Shown: in pieces, positions 16,428 to 23,884 of the stretch | Numbering within the stretch: position 1 is the first letter of the stretch | How the letters are laid out: the number at the start of each line of letters is the position of its first letter | Assembly: GCA_964578975.1 (NCBI GenBank) | Contig: CAZOFA010000022.1 | Span: forward strand, 1 to 27,210 | Direction of reading: 5' to 3' | Source of the DNA: CAYRUP01 sp964578975 | Lineage (GTDB): Bacteria; Pseudomonadota; Gammaproteobacteria; DSM-16500 | DNA: 27,210 nt | Notes under the pieces: model-generated | The model's input: only the letters and a program-made list of their open reading frames with translations | Databases searched by the model: none | What the model was told of the DNA's origin: nothing | Made by a program: the position numbers and the translations under genes

Positions 16428-16940
16428 TTATGAAGTAGATGAACTGAGTGTTTGTGTTGCACCCAGTATTACATTAATAGCCATGTCATCTCGAACTGTC
16501 TGCATGACTGCATATAAATTAACAATAATCCGACTCAATTCCGATCTAGTAAAAAATCCCGTTTTTATGATGGATACTGTTGAATTATTTTTCTCTTCAT
16601 TTACAAGCTGCTGAGTTAAACCTTGAGATAATTCCGAGGGATAAGACGTGTTTACTTTTTTGCTTAAGTAAGGAGTTAAGCAATATTCGGTAAGTCTATC
16701 TTCTTCGATTTTTTTATTTTCTTGATGAGCGAATTCGAGTATTTTTTTTAGTGCACTAAGATCATTTTTATTTTCATTGATTGACTGCAGCGTAAATTCT
16801 GATAATAAATATTTCTTTAATTCTTTTACAGTCGGCATTAGGTCATTATTAGCGGTTTTCTCAACATATCTTTGTAATTCTATATATTGATCTGAAAGTG
16901 TTAATTGCGATAGCACTTGGATTTGTCGACTGTTGAACAT
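16428..16940 (-). CDS. Small helical protein, unknown function
   Basis: The 170-residue protein is polar and helical throughout, with no signal peptide or membrane segment. Its ATG follows AGAAGGGTAGGG, an adequate ribosome binding site. Helices are likely at about 5-30, 35-50, 60-95 and 130-160. It ends in a Ser/Thr-rich tail. It converges with the membrane-protein gene (21 bp between stops). I do not recognise it. Size and composition suit a small effector or a chaperone-like protein, and nothing in the sequence decides between these. Confidence 0.6.
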   Translation of the reverse strand: MFNSRQIQVLSQLTLSDQYIELQRYVEKTANNDLMPTVKELKKYLLSEFTLQSINENKNDLSALKKILEFAHQENKKIEEDRLTEYCLTPYLSKKVNTSYPSELSQGLTQQLVNEEKNNSTVSIIKTGFFTRSELSRIIVNLYAVMQTVRDDMAINVILGATQTLSSSTS

Positions 16941-16963
16941 AATACCCTACCCTTCTTGTCATC

Positions 16964-16985
16964 AAAGGGTGTCAAGTATGGCTTG
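16964..16985. repeat. Decayed half element of the GTATAAAC palindrome family
   Basis: The string AAAGGGTGTCAAGTATGGCTTG differs from the intact arm AAGGGGTCAAGTATAAACTTG by a one-base insertion and a few substitutions. No partner arm is visible. Confidence 0.45.
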
Positions 16986-17013
16986 AATGAGTGAGGCGGT
17001 AAAGATATTTATG

Positions 17014-17035
17014 AAAAAGGGGTCAGACACTTTTT
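17014..17035. repeat. AAGGGGTCA half element, GACACTTTTT subtype
   Basis: AAAAAGGGGTCAGACAC followed by a T run has the shared AAGGGGTCA end with a different inner sequence. It lies just beyond the 3' end of the minus-strand gene at 17049. No inverted partner is evident nearby. Confidence 0.5.
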
Positions 17036-17048
17036 CTCCATTTTTCTC

Positions 17049-18242
17049 TCAAGAAACAGAACAACCACAACGATTCTTTTGGAGATTATTGGCTGTCGCT
17101 CGTGGTATCTCGCGTTGAGGAAGTGGCGCCGGCATTATTCTAGGATCCCAGCCAGGCTTCGCAACCGCGCTCACACTTGCCAATTCCGTTTCAGCCATTG
17201 CTATCAAATTAGAGACCACCGGTTCTATCTGGTATTGTTTACGAAATTCCTCTCGTTGTTGATGTAATAATTGTTTTGCTTTATTAAGGCATTGGACTGG
17301 CAACGATTCGCATTCTACCCAGTCTTTTTCTTCTCTCTTAGAAGGTAGTATGCCCACTTCCAATTCATATGCATCTCTTAATTTCACAAGTAAAGCAAAA
17401 GCAATACGATTATTATTTTTGCCTTTTGCAGCAATTAATAATGCAGAATATATCGCTTGAAATAACTCATTCCCATCTTGAGGATTATCAAATTTAAAGT
17501 GCTTTTTTGAATCTAGCGTTAAAATTTCATGAATACGATGGGCTAAGACCTCAAGATGATATTTAGCCTCACGATGCCATTGGTACCGATCCTCTAGAAA
17601 ATGTTTCTGTACAGCCGTTTCCAAATATTTGTCAGAATAAGGACCGCTGCTTTTATTTAAATCTGCTTGTAAAAATTTCATTAATTCGCGCGGCGGAGAT
17701 TCAATTTTATAAAGTTCTTCACCATACGATTTTGTATAGATAATCGGATAAGATTGTTTTTCTTCAGCAACCGATGGACTAGCACCCAATTTTATTTTTT
17801 TAGCAATGCCATCCAAATAATGATTCGCTTCTTCATGCAACTCATGTTTCAGAGGATTTATTTCTTGAGAATCCAAACCAACCGTGACCACACTCGTTGT
17901 TTCATAAGTAAATAAAGAAAAAGGGGTTTTCAGATCAGGAAGTTCAGGCGTAGTTGCTTGCATGAGTTCCGCTCGTCCATCGCTGAAGGTGTACTGATAA
18001 ACCACGCAATCCCGTTTTTCACCATCCATCTTATAGGAATTGGTGGATCTGTAATGAAATCGTATGACAAGATTATCTTCATCGACCATGATTCTAAAAA
18101 TAGCTCGATTCATGCTTGCAGTGACGGCAGCCGTAAATTCCTGCAACATCTTCTCTTGAATTGCTAAATCTTGCTGTTTGAATAAATTAAAGAAATTAAA
18201 GCAATTGACGGTTTTTTCTGGTCTTGTCATCATGGTCCACAT
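17049..18242 (-). CDS. Unknown protein with C-terminal CaaX box, effector candidate
   Basis: The 397-residue protein is soluble by sequence, mixed alpha/beta in its first 140 residues and mainly helical after that. I recognise no enzyme motif. The last residues are NRCGCSVS. The final four, Cys394-Ser-Val-Ser, fit the eukaryotic CaaX prenylation pattern C-{DENQ}-[LIVM]-x, with Ser at the last position favouring farnesylation. Cys392 and upstream Lys/Arg would suit a second lipid or a basic patch. Bacteria lack protein prenyltransferases, but several Legionella effectors are prenylated by host enzymes, so the tail suggests a host-membrane-anchored effector. The start is uncertain: ATGs at codons 1, 4 and 5 all have weak ribosome binding sites. 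Confidence 0.65.
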   Translation of the reverse strand: MWTMMTRPEKTVNCFNFFNLFKQQDLAIQEKMLQEFTAAVTASMNRAIFRIMVDEDNLVIRFHYRSTNSYKMDGEKRDCVVYQYTFSDGRAELMQATTPELPDLKTPFSLFTYETTSVVTVGLDSQEINPLKHELHEEANHYLDGIAKKIKLGASPSVAEEKQSYPIIYTKSYGEELYKIESPPRELMKFLQADLNKSSGPYSDKYLETAVQKHFLEDRYQWHREAKYHLEVLAHRIHEILTLDSKKHFKFDNPQDGNELFQAIYSALLIAAKGKNNNRIAFALLVKLRDAYELEVGILPSKREEKDWVECESLPVQCLNKAKQLLHQQREEFRKQYQIEPVVSNLIAMAETELASVSAVAKPGWDPRIMPAPLPQREIPRATANNLQKNRCGCSVS

Positions 18243-18420
18243 CTCGTTCTGATTAATATTATTTTATATATTTTAACCAATGAGGCCTTTCCAGTAAAGC
18301 TGCACACCCTATCGGAAAAAGAGTTTTTTTTATTGATAAATAAGGGTTTTATCAATATCATCACCATCCTTTCAGATCATTTGAGACCAGATCGTCCCTG
18401 CAATCCCGCCACCAAACCAC

Positions 18421-18448
18421 TTGAAAACATACCCTTTTAGGGTATAAT
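18421..18448 (+). promoter_or_regulatory. Sigma-70 promoter of the toxin-antitoxin pair
   Basis: TTGAAA (18421-18426) and TATAAT (18443-18448) are separated by 16 bp, a near-consensus promoter. Transcription would start around 18455. This supports the ATG at 18466 as the toxin start, because a TTG at 18454 would lie at the transcript's 5' end. Confidence 0.8.
18429..18445. promoter_or_regulatory. Operator palindrome overlapping the -10 box
   Basis: ATACCC (18429-18434) and GGGTAT (18440-18445) form a 6-bp inverted repeat with a 5-nt spacer that overlaps the -10 box. It is the natural site for autorepression by the HTH antitoxin encoded downstream, alone or with the toxin. Confidence 0.6.
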
Positions 18449-18465
18449 AAAGATTGAGAGCATTT

Positions 18466-18780
18466 ATGGTTTTTATAGAAACAGCTTCATTTAGTAAATA
18501 TTTACGAGATTATTTAAATGATGATGAATATCGCGAACTTCAAAGCTTTCTAATCGAGCAGCCTGAAGCGGGTGACCTGATACAAGGGACAGGTGGGTTA
18601 CGTAAATTACGTTGGAGCATGGACAATAAAGGTAAACGCGGAGGAATAAGAATTATTTATTATTGGCAGGTTTCAGAAGACCAAATTTACCTTTTTACTC
18701 TCTACGGGAAAAATGAAACGTCTGATTTATCGAGTGACGAAAAGAAGGCGCTCAAGAAAATGTTGGAGGATTGGCGATGA
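18466..18780 (+). CDS. RelE/HigB-type toxin
   Basis: The 104-residue protein has the RelE/ParE-superfamily fold pattern. An N-terminal helix-rich part is followed by GTGGLRKLRW (41-50), the basic KGKRGGIRIIYYW strand pair (55-67), and a YLFTLYGKNETSDLS segment (75-89). This arrangement is typical of HigB/RelE-type mRNA interferases, which cleave mRNA on the ribosome. Basic residues such as Arg46, Lys48, Arg49, Arg58 and Arg62 are kept. The start is ATG 18466, with GAGAG 5 bp upstream and the transcription start just before it. The stop overlaps the antitoxin ATG (ATGA), so the two are translationally coupled in toxin-first order. Confidence 0.9.
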   Translation: MVFIETASFSKYLRDYLNDDEYRELQSFLIEQPEAGDLIQGTGGLRKLRWSMDNKGKRGGIRIIYYWQVSEDQIYLFTLYGKNETSDLSSDEKKALKKMLEDWR

Positions 18781-19115
18781 CTACTGCAAAAAAACGCAAC
18801 CTATTTGAAGAACTGAAACAAGGTATTCAAGAAATTAAAAACCACAAGGCAGGAAAAATTACTTTGCGCACGCATAAAATTGAAAAGAGACCGCGTCCAA
18901 CAGTGAGTCCTGCAATAATTCTTGATACGCGCGAAAAACTTCACATGTCGCGAGCAGTATTCGCTATTAAAATAGGTGTCTCTGTGCGTACTTTAGAAAA
19001 GTGGGAACAAGGAACAATTGTACCTAACGACCAAGCCGCCGCGCTTATCCTTTTAGTGAGAAAATATCCTGATACGCTCAAGCGACTCGAAGATATTAGC
19101 ACTCAAAAATCTTAA
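18777..19115 (+). CDS. HTH antitoxin, HigA/NadS-like
   Basis: The 112-residue protein has an N-terminal toxin-binding region that is basic and extended (about 1-45). An XRE-type helix-turn-helix follows (about 52-80, SRAVFAIKIGVSVRTLEKWE). The wording resembles NadS/HigA antitoxins, which neutralise RelE-family toxins and repress their own promoter. GGAGG inside the toxin gene lies 7 bp before the ATG at 18777, which fixes this start over the upstream TTG. A palindrome at 18429-18445 is its likely operator. Confidence 0.9.
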   Translation: MTTAKKRNLFEELKQGIQEIKNHKAGKITLRTHKIEKRPRPTVSPAIILDTREKLHMSRAVFAIKIGVSVRTLEKWEQGTIVPNDQAAALILLVRKYPDTLKRLEDISTQKS

Positions 19116-19238
19116 TGATCAGGCTTCATCATAAATCAGGGATGTCTTAAAGATTTCTCTTGACCACAGGTGACAACGCTATTGTTTTAATGACATCATA
19201 ATCCTTGTTTTTTCCGCATTTTTTATAGGGAATTTTTC

Positions 19239-20036
19239 ATGCCTAAAATAAAAGTAAACGATATTACGATGTATTATGAAGTTCATGGTAAAGGTGATCC
19301 TATTGTTTTTGTTGCAGGATTTAATTCGGATCATCTCATGTGGAATCCGATCGTTGAATTTTTTAAAGATCAGTATCAAGTGATTCTTTTAGATAATAGA
19401 GGTGCGGGTCAAACCGATGCGCCTAATGGACCTTATCGTTTGGAACAAATGGCAGATGATGTCGCCACACTCTGTCAACAACTTGCCATTAAACAAGCCA
19501 TTTTTGTGGGAAATTCGATGGGCGGCTTCATCGTGCAAACACTGGCTCGCAAGCATACTCATTTGGTGCGCGCATTAATTATCAGTAACTCCACCATGTC
19601 TATTGCTTGTGCTTTTAATATTTATTTGAAAGCGCAATTGGAATTGTTGAAAGCCAAGGCATCTCTCGATTCTCTGATTAAAGCGTCTTGTAGTTGGGTT
19701 TTTTCGTATCGATTTTTGTCGCAACCGGGTATGTTGGAACAGTTAATTAAAATGACGCTTGAAAATCCTTATCCTGTGACGATTACCGGCTATGAAGGTC
19801 AATATGCTGCGCTTGAGCAATTTAATTCAACCGCATGGGCGCATGAAATTAAAGCGCCGACGCTTGTGATAGCGGGTGATGACGATTTAATTTTTCTCAA
19901 GGAATCGGTCAAGTCATTAGCGGATAAACTCCCGAATTCAACATTTCATTCTTTTAAAGAATGCGGGCATTTGCCACCGATTGAATATCCGCAAGAGTTT
20001 TCAGAGGTTGTGAAAGATTATATTAAAGCGTTATAG
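19239..20036 (+). CDS. Alpha/beta hydrolase
   Basis: The 265-residue protein has the full alpha/beta-hydrolase pattern. It carries an oxyanion-side loop (VAGFNSDHLMW, 25-35), DNRGAGQTD (52-60), the nucleophile elbow GNSMGG with Ser93, an acid in AGDDDLIF (probably Asp216) and the catalytic His244 in CGHLPP. Length is normal for the family. The substrate cannot be told: ester, lactone or haloperoxidase-like activities are all compatible. There is no signal peptide, so it is cytosolic. AGGG lies 8 bp before the ATG. It stands alone between the toxin-antitoxin pair and a repeat. Confidence 0.9.
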   Translation: MPKIKVNDITMYYEVHGKGDPIVFVAGFNSDHLMWNPIVEFFKDQYQVILLDNRGAGQTDAPNGPYRLEQMADDVATLCQQLAIKQAIFVGNSMGGFIVQTLARKHTHLVRALIISNSTMSIACAFNIYLKAQLELLKAKASLDSLIKASCSWVFSYRFLSQPGMLEQLIKMTLENPYPVTITGYEGQYAALEQFNSTAWAHEIKAPTLVIAGDDDLIFLKESVKSLADKLPNSTFHSFKECGHLPPIEYPQEFSEVVKDYIKAL

Positions 20037-20055
20037 ATGTTGTAGACATTGCTTT

Positions 20056-20170
20056 CTGGATTGCTTCGTCGTAAAAAACACTCCTCGCAATGACGATATG
20101 GCGTGAAGGATTTCTCTCTTTTTTTGAACCCGTCATTGCGAGCCCAGCTTTGCTGGGCGTGGCAATCCAG
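20056..20170. repeat. Nested palindromic element with CGTCATTGCGAG core
   Basis: Outer arms CTGGATTGC (20056-20064) and GCAATCCAG (20162-20170) enclose inner arms CTCGCAATGACG (20084-20095) and CGTCATTGCGAG (20131-20142). A small CCCAGC...GCTGGG hairpin lies on the right (20144-20158). This wording is common in dispersed repeats of several bacterial groups. It lies between the converging hydrolase and HAD genes, and the hairpins could help end both transcripts. Confidence 0.75.
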
Positions 20171-20194
20171 GTTTTTATTCATTACCACGCCCAG

Positions 20195-20824
20195 TCAGGC
20201 TTTCAGCCCAAATATTGTTAATAAATTTTCAGGTTTTCTTGCAACAAATGATGGCTCAAATTGCAAAAGCGTTTGTTCTGAATTATAACCCCAAGTCACC
20301 GCGACGGATTTAATACCATTTTTAGTTGCCGCATCAATATCACGCGTTTCATCACAAATGTAATAGGTTTGTGATTTATCTATTTTGTATTTTTTAATCG
20401 TTTTTTTTAATAAATATTTTTTCGAAAAATAATTCGATTCAATATGAATAAATTCAAATAAATGATTCATTTTATGTAGCTCAAGCCACATCGAGACATT
20501 TTCAACAGAATTAGAAGTTAATATTCCAAGAGAAAAACCAGCTTTGGAAAGCTTTTCCAATACTTGATCAATATTATCAACAGGGTCTAAATTTTTCATT
20601 TCCGCATGCAAATGATTTCTCATGTAATAAATTAATTTAGGAATTTTATAAAAAGGTATTTTTAAAAATTTTATGAGATCTCTTGATGGCATATCTCGCA
20701 ACCCTTCTATCTCATGATCTTCAATTTTTCTAAAATTAAATTCTTTTGCCAGTAGATTAGTTTTTTCTACTACGCAATTAAAGCTATTCACCAACGTTCC
20801 GTCAAAATCGAACAATAAATACAT
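20195..20824 (-). CDS. HAD-superfamily phosphatase
   Basis: The 209-residue protein has HAD motif I DFDGTL (Asp6 nucleophile, Asp8), motif II LTSN (Thr103/Ser104), a motif III Lys near residues 135-136, and motif IV CDETRDIDAA (Asp158, Asp162). A helical cap lies between about 18 and 80. Length and cap fit the phosphoglycolate-phosphatase-like (Gph/PGP) branch, though the substrate is not clear. I prefer the ATG at 20824, which opens directly with MYLLFDFDGTL. An upstream start at 20875 would add 17 residues without family counterpart. The 3' end lies 25 bp from the palindrome at 20056-20170. Confidence 0.88.
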   Translation of the reverse strand: MYLLFDFDGTLVNSFNCVVEKTNLLAKEFNFRKIEDHEIEGLRDMPSRDLIKFLKIPFYKIPKLIYYMRNHLHAEMKNLDPVDNIDQVLEKLSKAGFSLGILTSNSVENVSMWLELHKMNHLFEFIHIESNYFSKKYLLKKTIKKYKIDKSQTYYICDETRDIDAATKNGIKSVAVTWGYNSEQTLLQFEPSFVARKPENLLTIFGLKA

Positions 20825-20860
20825 GCTATTAATTTCCAATTTAAAGGTTAACGGGATCAC

Positions 20861-20900
20861 ATAGATGAAATACAATTATGCAAGCTTGGCTCCGATTTAA
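20861..20900. repeat. Half copy of the element found at 22081-22121
   Basis: ATAGATGAAATACAATTATG and the following CAAGCTTGGCTCCGATTTAA match, with a few changes, the right half of the palindrome after the outer membrane protein gene. The two copies are in direct orientation and flank 20977-22020. Confidence 0.6.
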
Positions 20901-20976
20901 GTATTTAATCAGTGACGGTTTTCTCAGAACCAGTTAGTATACATGGTGAAAATATTGCTTAGAAGGAGCGTGTTTA

Positions 20977-22020
20977 ATGAAAAATGGATTTTTGACATTA
21001 TCTGCAATAACACTTGCACTGAGCACTTCAGCGATTTACGCAAACGATGCGAGTGTTATCCCCGAACAAAAACCCGGATATGCGATCAGTTTAACAGGGC
21101 TTTATTTAGAACCGAGTGCCAGCAATCTAGTGTATGCCCTTTATACCAACCCTCTTCCAACACCTGCGCCTAATTGGGAACAAAGAGTGGTGAACCCGGC
21201 TTACTCCCCCGCATTCGATTTAGGTTTGCAATATAATTTGAAAAATAATCGTGAGAATGTGCGATTTGATTGGCTCCATTTTAAAAGCAATGACAAAGCC
21301 ACTGCGTGGTCTGGCGACCATACTACCGTTGGCCCCATTTATTATTTTGGACCGACGGAACAATTTTTATTAAACACGGCCGCTAACAGTACTGTCAAAT
21401 TTCATATCGAAAACGGTAATTTGGTATTCGGTCATTTGATCGATCTTAGCAATCATATTCAAATTGAACCTTTTTTCGGTGTCAGTGCTGTTTATTTAAA
21501 ACAAACGATTGACAATACTTATACTGGTGCCGATCCAATACTTGGGCCTTATTCACATGAGGTAAATACACAATCTGAATTTATTGGTTTTGGACCGCGA
21601 ATAGGATTCGATGCAAGTTATTTTATAACAAATCGTTTTGCCATCATTGGAAACTTCGCCGGTGATTTATTGTCAGGAGAAATAAAATATAACACTGACT
21701 TTACCTCATTTGGTTCGAGCGTTGGAAATACAGTCGCGACTAAGACGTCCATGGCCAATCAAAATACCAACCGTATTGTGCCTGAGATGGATGCTAAGAT
21801 CGCACTACTTTATAAATTTCCTGTTCAATCAAATTCTGAAGTGACTTTACAAGCAGGCTATCTCTATTCGGTTTATTTTAATGGCGTGACGGAAGTATTA
21901 CCCAGTTCCTTGGTTCCTACCGCATGGGAAGCAGGTAGCGTTGCCATCATCACGCAATCACAGCAACAAAGTAATGTCGATTTAAGAGGCCCATTTGTCA
22001 GTGTCTCTTGGAAATTTTAA
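20977..22020 (+). CDS. Legionella-type major outer membrane protein (Lpg1974-like)
   Basis: The 347-residue protein has a signal peptide with likely cleavage after Ala22 (AIYA/ND). The mature part consists of alternating beta strands with Asn/Thr/Tyr-rich loops and ends in SVSWKF, a C-terminal Phe signal for outer-membrane insertion by the BAM machinery. The opening (GYAISLTGLYLEPSASNLVYA) and strands such as FDLGLQYNL and EPFFGVSAVYLKQ match the Legionella_OMP family of porin-like barrels. Its likely role is a general porin or adhesin-like surface barrel. AGAAGGAG lies 9 bp before the ATG. Related half-repeats lie on both sides. This gene is the best taxonomic marker in the window. Confidence 0.88.
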   Translation: MKNGFLTLSAITLALSTSAIYANDASVIPEQKPGYAISLTGLYLEPSASNLVYALYTNPLPTPAPNWEQRVVNPAYSPAFDLGLQYNLKNNRENVRFDWLHFKSNDKATAWSGDHTTVGPIYYFGPTEQFLLNTAANSTVKFHIENGNLVFGHLIDLSNHIQIEPFFGVSAVYLKQTIDNTYTGADPILGPYSHEVNTQSEFIGFGPRIGFDASYFITNRFAIIGNFAGDLLSGEIKYNTDFTSFGSSVGNTVATKTSMANQNTNRIVPEMDAKIALLYKFPVQSNSEVTLQAGYLYSVYFNGVTEVLPSSLVPTAWEAGSVAIITQSQQQSNVDLRGPFVSVSWKF

Positions 22021-22046
22021 AAATTGTTCGGGCGATGCTTGGGAGT

Positions 22047-22111
22047 GGGGTCAGGTTTGCTTGATTGTATTTTCAATAAAATAGATGAAATGCAATTATG
22101 CAACCTGACCC
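22047..22111. repeat. Palindrome, GGGGTCAGGTT subtype
   Basis: GGGGTCAGGTT (22047-22057) faces AACCTGACCC (22102-22111), with further imperfect pairing inward (TTGATTG / CAATTA). It shares the GGGGTCA end with the other elements but has its own inner arm. It sits between the converging outer membrane protein and small exported protein genes. Confidence 0.7.
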
Positions 22112-22121
22112 TGATTTTAAA

Positions 22122-22556
22122 TTAAGAAGTGACTTGATTGCCTGACTTAATACCGTCAGACAGCACCATACTTTCAAATTTATTAGATGTGTTGACAAAA
22201 ACAAGGCTGTTAGCCAATTTATAGGCGTAAACACAAATCGGATTGTTGTTCGTCCACACTTTCCAGCTTACACAAACTTGACCATCTGCTTTAACTTGCC
22301 AAGTGCCTTGATCGTTTTGCGGATCATTGTCTGGTTTATTGGTAAATTGACCGAGGAGTTGGCCTTTTTTACCGAAATAAACTGAGACAGTATTTGCGAT
22401 CAAACTGTTATGTAAAGTCACCAGAGGAACAGTCGTAATGGTTTTATCTTCGAGCGCTTTAGTGATGAGGGTTTTATCCATAGATTGCAGTGAAGCGGCA
22501 TAGCTTAAAGAACTGCTTGCTAATAATATAGCGGTGGTAATAGCGATTTTTTTCAT
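22122..22556 (-). CDS. Small exported protein, DUF995-like (tentative)
   Basis: The 144-residue protein begins with a clean signal peptide (MKKIAITTAILLASSSLSYA, cleavage after Ala20). The mature domain has the pattern YFGKKGQL...DQGTWQV..DGQVCVSW....PICVYAY, with Cys95 and Cys108 probably disulphide-bonded. This resembles DUF995-type periplasmic proteins (GTW ... DG..C..W ... C), but I hold that loosely. AAGGAAGGA lies 5-7 bp before the ATG. No role can be assigned. Confidence 0.8.
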   Translation of the reverse strand: MKKIAITTAILLASSSLSYAASLQSMDKTLITKALEDKTITTVPLVTLHNSLIANTVSVYFGKKGQLLGQFTNKPDNDPQNDQGTWQVKADGQVCVSWKVWTNNNPICVYAYKLANSLVFVNTSNKFESMVLSDGIKSGNQVTS

Positions 22557-22686
22557 ATTTTCCTTCCTTAGAAAATGTATTGACTGGAAAAGAGTAGCGC
22601 ATTTTTATGAAAAGAGAAACAGTATCAGATTTGTTTTCGTTTGCTACGTGCTATGATTGAATCATTCATCTTATAAGATTGACAAT

Positions 22687-23790
22687 ATGGATATTGCAAT
22701 CACCGCAATCGGTACAGCGAATCCGCCCTACAAACGCAGCCAACGAGAAGCGGCTGAGCTGGTGGTCGCCGGATTAAATTTAAAAACAGCTGAACGAAGA
22801 TTATTAAAATCTCTCTATAAATCCACAGGCATTGAATATCGACATAGTGTATTAAGCGACTATGTCAAAGAACCTGGACAATTCGAATTTTTTCCCAACG
22901 ATCCCAATCAACCCTACCCGTCTACCGCTCAGCGAATGCAAATTTATAAGGATAGCGCCATTCATCTCGCGTTAGATGCGATAGAGAATTGTTTATCTGG
23001 AATCGAGTTTGAAATATCTGCAATTACTCATTTGATTACTGTCAGTTGCACAGGCATGTATGCGCCAGGGATTGATATAGAAATCGTTCAAACATTAGGT
23101 CTTAACCCATCCACCAAACGAACTGCCATCAATTTTATGGGTTGTTATGGTGCTTTTAATGCGATAAAAGTGGCGGATGCCATTTGCAAATCTTCTCCAG
23201 AAGCTCATGTTCTCATTGTCTGTGTTGAGTTATGCACTATCCATTTTCAAAACAACATCAAGATGGATAATATGATATCCAATGCTATTTTTGCGGATGG
23301 CGCTGCCGCAGCTTTAGTACAAGCTAAACCAAAAGCCAATAAATATTTTTGTCTCAGCCATTTTTATTGCGATTTATTACCACAAACTTCAAAAGAAATG
23401 GCTTGGCATATCGCTGACAGCGGGTTCGATATTGTATTAAGCACCTACGTTCCTGAAGTCATTGAATCAGTCATCGCCAATTTTATGAAACGATTATTAC
23501 AAAATAGTACGTTAGCGCCCTCTGATATTGATTTCTATGCCATTCACCCAGGCGGTCTCAAAATTCTTCAAGCATGTGAAAAAGCATTAAATATTTCGAA
23601 GGAACAAAATAAATATGCTTATCAGATATTAAACGATTATGGAAACATGTCTTCAGCCACTATTCTGTTTTTGCTAAAAGCGCTATTTAATGACCTCAAC
23701 ACCGCAAATCATCATAAAAATATTTTTAGCTGCGCCTTTGGTCCAGGCTTAACACTTGAATCCATGATTTTAAGAGTTCATTATGTTTGA
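22687..23790 (+). CDS. Type III polyketide synthase (chalcone synthase-like)
   Basis: The 367-residue enzyme has the Cys-His-Asn triad of type III polyketide synthases: Cys121 in TVSCTGMYAPGID, His287 in YAIHPGG, and Asn320 in YGNMSS. The GPGLTLE loop near the C-terminus is also present. Such enzymes extend acyl-CoA starters with malonyl-CoA to make alkylresorcinols, pyrones or similar lipids. I start it at the ATG 22687 (MDIAITAIGTANPP), where family similarity begins. A TTG 30 bp upstream is less likely. The stop overlaps an ATG of a short ORF (ATGTTTGA), which suggests that a coupled downstream gene, perhaps a tailoring enzyme, was once present. No other lipid-synthesis gene is visible here. 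Confidence 0.92.
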   Translation: MDIAITAIGTANPPYKRSQREAAELVVAGLNLKTAERRLLKSLYKSTGIEYRHSVLSDYVKEPGQFEFFPNDPNQPYPSTAQRMQIYKDSAIHLALDAIENCLSGIEFEISAITHLITVSCTGMYAPGIDIEIVQTLGLNPSTKRTAINFMGCYGAFNAIKVADAICKSSPEAHVLIVCVELCTIHFQNNIKMDNMISNAIFADGAAAALVQAKPKANKYFCLSHFYCDLLPQTSKEMAWHIADSGFDIVLSTYVPEVIESVIANFMKRLLQNSTLAPSDIDFYAIHPGGLKILQACEKALNISKEQNKYAYQILNDYGNMSSATILFLLKALFNDLNTANHHKNIFSCAFGPGLTLESMILRVHYV

Positions 23791-23884
23791 TCATCGATCT
23801 ATAAAGCACATATTTGCCCTGCTCTGTTTCTATCTATTGGATAAAAACGACCTTGTTATTTCAATTTCACCAATGCAATTTTGA
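23783..23884 (+). pseudogene. Truncated ORF coupled to the polyketide synthase
   Basis: A 33-codon frame starts at an ATG overlapping the synthase stop by 8 bp (MFDHRSIKHIFALLCFYLLD...) and ends at a TGA at 23882. It overlaps the 3' end of the converging minus-strand gene by 55 bp. In many bacteria a methyltransferase or oxidoreductase gene directly follows a type III synthase. This may be the start of such a gene cut short, but I cannot identify it from 33 residues. Confidence 0.3.

Noticed and set aside
18332..18356. Stem ATTGATAAA / TTTATCAAT as a rho-independent terminator.
   Set aside because: The stem is AT-only and no T run follows on either strand in the right place. No gene ends next to it.
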